A stretch of DNA of 9,438 bases, from contig JAFGXK010000136.1 in assembly GCA_016936695.1 (NCBI GenBank), forward strand, positions 1 through 9,438, written 5' to 3'. This stretch comes from Bacteroidales bacterium (GTDB lineage: Bacteria > Bacteroidota > Bacteroidia > Bacteroidales > VadinHA17). Made by a program: the position numbers and the translations under genes. This document shows positions 5,898 through 9,438 of this stretch, piece after piece (the stretch's first letter is position 1; each line of letters starts with the position of its first letter). The notes below the pieces were generated by a model. It was not told where the DNA came from and did no database searches. It saw only the letters and a list, made by a program, of their open reading frames with translations.

Positions 5898-7091
5898 TCA
5901 GTCCAGCAGTTCAAGAGCTGATTTGATTCTTTTAACCGCCTCAACAAGCAGGTCGTCGGAATTGGCGTATGATATCCTGATACAGCCCGGAGCTCCGAAG
6001 GCATCTCCCCCCACAACGGCAACATGAGCTTTTTCAAGCAGGAACAATGCAAGATCGTCGGAATTGACTATCTTCCTGCTGCCGTCGGATAAGCCCAGAT
6101 AATTTGAAATATCAGGCATCACGTAGAAAGCCCCCTGCGGAATCCTTAACTTCATTCCCGGAATCTCTTTCAGCAATCCGCAGATAAGATCGCGTCGGCG
6201 ATGGAATGCCTCCTTCATAATCCTTACCGAATCATCTCTGCCCTGAATCGCAGCGAGTGCTGCCCTCTGGGCTATTGAACACACTCCGGAGGTGAACTGG
6301 CCCTGGAGCTTGTTGCAGGCTTTAGCCAGCCACAACGGAGCGCCGATGTAACCGATCCGCCATCCAGTCATTGCATAAGCCTTAGAGACTCCGTTCACGG
6401 TGATAACCCTGTCGTATATGAAATCGAATGATGCCATGCTGACATGCGCCCCCTCGAATATTATATACTCATAGATCTCGTCCGACATTAGAAGAACTCC
6501 TTCATGTCTTTCCACCACCCTGGCTATTTCTTCCATCTCCTTCCCGGTATAAACCATACCTGTAGGGTTTGATGGCGAATTGAAAATTATCAGTCTGGTA
6601 CGGTCCGTTATTGCTTCTTCAATATGTGCAGCACTGACCTTGAAGTCATTCTCAAGAAGAGCCTCAACAACAACCGGCCTGCCTTCCGCCAGTATGATCT
6701 GATCATAGTAGCTCACCCAATATGGAGCAAGAATGATGACTTCTTCACCAGGATTGATTACTGACATCAACACATTAATCAGTGAATGCTTTCCTCCCGC
6801 CGACACTATTATCTGATCGCGGCTGTAGTTTATACCGTTCTCCTCCCTGAACTTACGTGAGATGGCATCCCTCAGATCGTTGTAACCCGGTACGGGGGGA
6901 TACTTCGAGTAATTCTCGTCAATGGCCCGCTTGCCAGCTTCTTTAACATAATCAGGTGTATTGAAATCAGGCTCACCCAGACTGAGACTGATAACGTCCA
7001 CACCTGAATCCTTTAATTCACGGCTCTTTTGAGCCATCGCCAGAGTCTGAGAAACAGACAGGGATTTGATTCTTTCGGATAAATATTCCAT
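5898..7091 (-). CDS. Class I PLP-dependent aminotransferase (aspartate aminotransferase-like)
   Basis: Complete 397-residue fold-type I aminotransferase, the usual length for subgroup I-beta/gamma enzymes such as Thermus AspAT. It is cytosolic and probably moves amino groups between aspartate or another amino acid and 2-oxoglutarate. Visible landmarks are the N-terminal RIKSLSVSQTLAMAQKSRELK, SLGEPDF at 37-43, SAGGKHSL at 97-104 (PLP phosphate contact; its Lys is at the site linked to dicarboxylate recognition in the Thermus enzyme), and NSPSNPTG at 171-178. Asp204 and Tyr207 lie in SDEIYEY, the Schiff-base Lys237 in NGVSKAYAMTGWRIGY, and Arg372 (GCIRISYA) should bind the substrate carboxylate. 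Aspartate aminotransferase is the best guess, though prephenate or aromatic transaminase activity cannot be excluded. It converges on the nitroreductase gene (47-bp gap), is alone on its strand, and diverges from the gene at 7350. Confidence 0.94.
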   Translation of the reverse strand: MEYLSERIKSLSVSQTLAMAQKSRELKDSGVDVISLSLGEPDFNTPDYVKEAGKRAIDENYSKYPPVPGYNDLRDAISRKFREENGINYSRDQIIVSAGGKHSLINVLMSVINPGEEVIILAPYWVSYYDQIILAEGRPVVVEALLENDFKVSAAHIEEAITDRTRLIIFNSPSNPTGMVYTGKEMEEIARVVERHEGVLLMSDEIYEYIIFEGAHVSMASFDFIYDRVITVNGVSKAYAMTGWRIGYIGAPLWLAKACNKLQGQFTSGVCSIAQRAALAAIQGRDDSVRIMKEAFHRRRDLICGLLKEIPGMKLRIPQGAFYVMPDISNYLGLSDGSRKIVNSDDLALFLLEKAHVAVVGGDAFGAPGCIRISYANSDDLLVEAVKRIKSALELLD

Positions 7092-7184
7092 ACAAGATTG
7101 TTATTATTACCGCATACAACGGCCTGTTGCTTTCATTATGCCCCAAACATTAGTGGTTCATGGCTTTATACTTCAGGCCGCAGC

Positions 7185-7192
7185 CAAATGTA
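7185..7192 (-). promoter_or_regulatory. Candidate -7 box for the aminotransferase gene
   Basis: Read on the minus strand this is TACATTTG, an exact TAnnTTTG match, the same octamer as the box before pckA. It is 93 bases upstream of the aminotransferase ATG, giving a leader of roughly 85 bases. No clear -33 TTTG accompanies it. Confidence 0.35.
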
Positions 7193-7214
7193 AAAAGGAA
7201 TTTTTGATTTTCGG

Positions 7215-7234
7215 CAGTATCGGGTACTGTTTTT
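7215..7234 (+). terminator. Orphan terminator-like hairpin
   Basis: CAGTA (7215-7219) and TACTG (7225-7229) pair around TCGGG and are followed directly by T5. The stem is short but could extend by two G-T wobbles. No plus-strand gene ends just upstream, since the aminotransferase runs the other way, so its purpose is unclear. Confidence 0.25.
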
Positions 7235-7300
7235 GTGAAACGCAGAGTGACCTGACTTAAGCCTGGCAAAGAAGCAGGCAGATTAAATAAATGAGGGATG

Positions 7301-7321
7301 GATATTTTAAATCAAAATATC
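7301..7321. promoter_or_regulatory. 8-bp inverted repeat abutting the 7350 gene promoter box (candidate operator)
   Basis: GATATTTT (7301-7308) and AAAATATC (7314-7321) form a perfect inverted repeat with a 5-base spacer. It ends one base before the candidate -7 box at 7323-7330, filling the space where the -33 to -7 region would lie. It shares its GATATTT/AAATATC arms with the repeat at 4643-4661. Confidence 0.4.
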
Positions 7322-7322
7322 T

Positions 7323-7330
7323 TACGTTTG
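7323..7330 (+). promoter_or_regulatory. Candidate -7 box for the 173-residue membrane-anchored protein gene
   Basis: TACGTTTG matches TAnnTTTG exactly and lies 19 bases before the ATG at 7350, giving a short AT-rich leader of about a dozen bases. Confidence 0.5.
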
Positions 7331-7349
7331 TATATTAATTTATAATCGA

Positions 7350-7871
7350 ATGGAAACATTTGCTGAAATCCTGAAGATAACATTACCTGCATTGATCGTT
7401 TTTCTGACGGCCTGGATCATAATAAGGAACATGATAAGGAACGACCAGGAGAAGAGAAGACAGGAAGTGATCCTGCAGGGAAACCGTAACATCACTCCCA
7501 TAAAACTTCAGGCTTATGAAAGGATCGTTCTATTCCTGGAACGAATAAGCCTCGAATCGCTTCTGATGCGGGTCAGCACTCCGGATATGACGGCTGCACA
7601 GCTTCAATCGGCCCTTCTGACAGCCATAAGGAGCGAGTTTGAGCACAACCTTTCCCAGCAGATATATATGAGCCCTCAGGCATGGGAGGTTGTCAGGAAC
7701 GCCAGGTCGAACACCATAAAAATGATAAACAACGAAGCCGAAAGGATCAAAGGCGACGCTCCCGGGATTGAACTGAGCAGACTTCTTCTCGGGAAGGTTA
7801 TGGAGATAGAACATGAGCCTACCAGGACAGCCATAGACTTCATAAAGGGTGAAGTGGGAAGAATGATTTGA
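7350..7871 (+). CDS. Membrane-anchored protein of unknown function (173 aa)
   Basis: Function not recognised. One N-terminal hydrophobic segment (about residues 8-26, LKITLPALIVFLTAWIIIR) has little upstream of it and is followed by a basic stretch (RNMIRNDQEKRRQE), so the C-terminal body most likely lies on the cytoplasmic side. The rest looks mostly helical and charged. Its conserved-looking core is ITPIKLQAYERIVLFLERISLESLLMRV (48-75), followed by LLTAIRSEFEHNLSQQIYMSPQAWEVVRNAR (88-118). I associate this LQAYERxxLFLERI pattern with a Bacteroidota-restricted family of hypothetical proteins, possibly the one Pfam calls DUF7935; that assignment is from memory and unverified. No catalytic motif is evident. 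Nothing suggests an operon: the gene upstream is divergent and the one downstream (htpG) convergent, with an 81-bp gap. Coding character is supported by coherent protein composition and a -7 box 19 bases before the ATG. Confidence 0.85.
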   Translation: METFAEILKITLPALIVFLTAWIIIRNMIRNDQEKRRQEVILQGNRNITPIKLQAYERIVLFLERISLESLLMRVSTPDMTAAQLQSALLTAIRSEFEHNLSQQIYMSPQAWEVVRNARSNTIKMINNEAERIKGDAPGIELSRLLLGKVMEIEHEPTRTAIDFIKGEVGRMI

Positions 7872-7952
7872 TACTTCCCCTCTCCACCCTTCCAGAATTC
7901 GTTAAAAACGTTATCGTTTCAGGTAAAATATTTGTCGTTTTACATACCCAAG

Positions 7953-9438
7953 TCAGAGCAGTTCAACGCTTCTCTTAACAAAGGTGTTCAGGTCCTCCCC
8001 TCTAAGCATGTTGTTTGAAAGAAGGGCAAGATCCACAAGCTGCTTTACAATTTTATTTTCCGATCCGAAATTCTCAAGTATCTCTTTCCTGGCTGTTTCT
8101 ACAGTCTCAAGATCTTTCCTCAGTTTCTCAAGGTCATCCTTCTCGAACTGGCTGATCTCGTCAGGTTTTTTCTTGCTTTGTTCCTTTTCCATAAAATCTA
8201 CTTCGGCCTTCAGCTTTTCCCTTTCTGTATTGTTTTCCTGAAGTCTTTTACCCTCTCTGGCCTCAAGATCTTCCGAGATCCTTATCACCAGCGGATGGTT
8301 CACATTTACCACCAGGTTGAAGCTGTCGGGCAGTTCGCCGTAAAAATTCATGCCTCCGCCCATCTGCGACATTTCCTTCATCCTGCGCATGAATTCCGAC
8401 TGAGTCAGAATTACCGGGGAGTCATTTTCGTCGAGAGTTTCCGGAACCGCGTTGTAAACCTCCTTTGACTTGACCCTGACATTAAAGACACTTCTGAGAT
8501 CATCCTGCTGAACCTGTGAGAGTTTAGAGGATTTGAGGTCGGACTTCGGAATCAGTTTGTCGATCACATCCGAGTCGACCCTTACAAACCTCGAATCCTT
8601 GAATTTTGTCTCGAGATGATTTATAAGATGAACATCAAGCTGGCCGTCGAGGTTCAGAACATCATAGCCCTTGCTTTTTGCATTTTCAATGTATGAAAAC
8701 TGATCGGTTTTATTATTTGTATAAAGGTAAACAAGCGACTTGTTCTTGTCGGTCTGGTTTTCCCTGATCAGCTTTTCATATTCTTCAAAAGTGAAATATT
8801 TGTCGTCAGTGTTCTTGAACATGGCAAACTTTGTTGCTTTTTCGTAGAATTTCTCTTCGGTTATCATCCCGTAGATTATGAAAAGCTTCAGGTTATCCCA
8901 TTTCTTTTCGAACTCCTCACGATTGTTCTTAAAGATATCGAACAGCCTGTCGGCAACTTTCTTGGTTACATGCGACGATATTTTCTTCACATTTGAATCG
9001 CTCTGCAGGTAACTCCTCGACACATTGAGGGGAATGTCGGGCGAATCAATAACCCCGTGTAGAAGTGTTAGAAATTCAGGAACAATCCCCTCGACCGAGT
9101 CAGTGACGAAGACCTGGTTACAATAGAGCTGGATCTTGTTCTTCTGAATTTCGATGTTTGATTTGATTTTCGGAAAATAAAGTATGCCGGTCAGCTTGAA
9201 AGGATAGTCGACATTCAGATGGATGTTGAAAAGAGGTTCGTCGCCTATGGGATAAAGCTCCCTGTAAAACTTAAGGTAATCCTCATCCTTCAGGTCCGCT
9301 GGCTTCATAGTCCAGGCCGGCTTCGTGTTGTTAATTATCTTGTCTTTTCCTGTCTCGACATATTTGTTGTCCTTCCATTCCTTTTCCTGGCCGAAAGCGA
9401 TCTCCACAGGCAGGAATTTGCAGTATTTCTTCAGCAGC
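7953..9438 (-). CDS. htpG: Molecular chaperone HtpG (Hsp90), middle and C-terminal domains; 5' end outside window
   Basis: Partial gene: the frame runs unbroken to the right edge, so the GTG at 9405-9407 is an internal Val (KKYCKFLPVEIAFG), not a start. About 494 codons remain; Bacteroidota HtpG is roughly 680 residues, so the N-terminal ATPase domain is what is missing. HtpG is a cytosolic ATP-driven dimeric chaperone. The middle domain shows KPAWTMKPADLKDEDYLKFYRELY, a run ending in LYCNQVFVTD, and SPDIPLNVSRSYLQ. The Arg of the last motif (codon 9015-9017) corresponds to the catalytic middle-domain Arg that contacts ATP. The C-terminal half has FYGELPDSFNLVVNVNHPLV and then a very charged predicted coiled coil (about nt 8072-8234). 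The gene ends in LVDLALLSNNMLRGEDLNTFVKRSVELL, the usual dimerisation-domain tail of this phylum. No EEVD motif is present, as expected for bacteria. The stop at 7953-7955 faces the 173-residue protein gene convergently. Confidence 0.97.
   Translation of the reverse strand, partial: LLKKYCKFLPVEIAFGQEKEWKDNKYVETGKDKIINNTKPAWTMKPADLKDEDYLKFYRELYPIGDEPLFNIHLNVDYPFKLTGILYFPKIKSNIEIQKNKIQLYCNQVFVTDSVEGIVPEFLTLLHGVIDSPDIPLNVSRSYLQSDSNVKKISSHVTKKVADRLFDIFKNNREEFEKKWDNLKLFIIYGMITEEKFYEKATKFAMFKNTDDKYFTFEEYEKLIRENQTDKNKSLVYLYTNNKTDQFSYIENAKSKGYDVLNLDGQLDVHLINHLETKFKDSRFVRVDSDVIDKLIPKSDLKSSKLSQVQQDDLRSVFNVRVKSKEVYNAVPETLDENDSPVILTQSEFMRRMKEMSQMGGGMNFYGELPDSFNLVVNVNHPLVIRISEDLEAREGKRLQENNTEREKLKAEVDFMEKEQSKKKPDEISQFEKDDLEKLRKDLETVETARKEILENFGSENKIVKQLVDLALLSNNMLRGEDLNTFVKRSVELL

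Larger units (their letters stand above)
7092..7349. other. Divergent intergenic region
   Basis: 258 bases between two divergent genes. It holds two candidate -7 boxes, one per direction, a GATATTTT/AAAATATC inverted repeat, a small hairpin plus T-run at 7215-7234, and another 5-bp repeat, GCCTG (7261-7265)/CAGGC (7275-7279). A 64-codon plus-strand frame (7066-7260) crosses the aminotransferase start, has low-complexity composition and no recognisable family, and is not called as a gene. Confidence 0.6.

Noticed and set aside
7066..7260. 64-codon plus-strand frame spanning the aminotransferase start and spacer
   Set aside because: It overlaps the first codons of a confident gene on the other strand, has no promoter box or recognisable protein features, and a terminator-like hairpin falls inside it.
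7900..7943. Small repeats CGTT/AACG and GTAAAA/TTTTAC between the 173-residue protein gene and htpG
   Set aside because: Arms are 4-6 bp of mostly A/T with no proper T tract; not strong enough for a terminator call.
9405..9407. GTG as the htpG start codon
   Set aside because: The frame stays open and homologous-looking (KKYCKFLP) up to the window edge, so the true start is outside the window.

Overview
The window looks like ordinary chromosomal DNA from a member of the Bacteroidota, probably an anaerobe or microaerophile of the Bacteroidales/Marinilabiliales type. The grounds are several upstream matches to the Bacteroidota sigma-factor -7 box TAnnTTTG, an almost complete absence of Shine-Dalgarno sequences, a Bacteroidota-style HtpG, a small membrane-anchored protein of a type I associate with this phylum, and the pairing of pyruvate phosphate dikinase with ATP-dependent PEP carboxykinase. 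The lineage assignment is inference from protein character and was not tested by a search.

Layout. Positions 1-591 hold the 3' end of ppdK (pyruvate, phosphate dikinase), closed by a perfect 13-bp hairpin terminator at 611-640. pckA (695-2314) follows with its own promoter box, so two PEP-node enzymes lie side by side. A 90-bp spacer containing a 56-bp octamer-periodic repeat leads to plsY (2405-3046), the membrane acyltransferase that starts phospholipid synthesis. Convergent to it is a minus-strand pair, lemA then an HtpX-like M48 membrane metalloprotease (4583 down to 3074), one base apart and surely one operon. A 133-bp AT-rich divergent region with two adjacent palindromes separates lemA from a plus-strand rubrerythrin/nitroreductase pair (4717-5850), a likely oxidative or redox stress operon. 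A class I aminotransferase (7091 down to 5898) converges on that pair. After a 258-bp divergent spacer comes an uncharacterised 173-residue membrane-anchored protein (7350-7871). The window closes with the 3' two thirds or more of htpG (Hsp90) on the minus strand, running off the right edge.

How the genes relate. Two functional groups can be defended. One is central metabolism: ppdK and pckA both make or use PEP, and the aminotransferase plausibly links oxaloacetate to aspartate. The other is stress and envelope maintenance: rubrerythrin, nitroreductase, the M48 protease with LemA, and HtpG. I found no mobile elements, CRISPR, tRNA or rRNA genes, phage genes or defence genes. I do not see an undescribed multi-gene system. 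The observations most worth following are non-coding: a similar GATATTT...AAATATC inverted repeat overlapping or abutting the -7 box of two separate promoters, and the octamer array between pckA and plsY.
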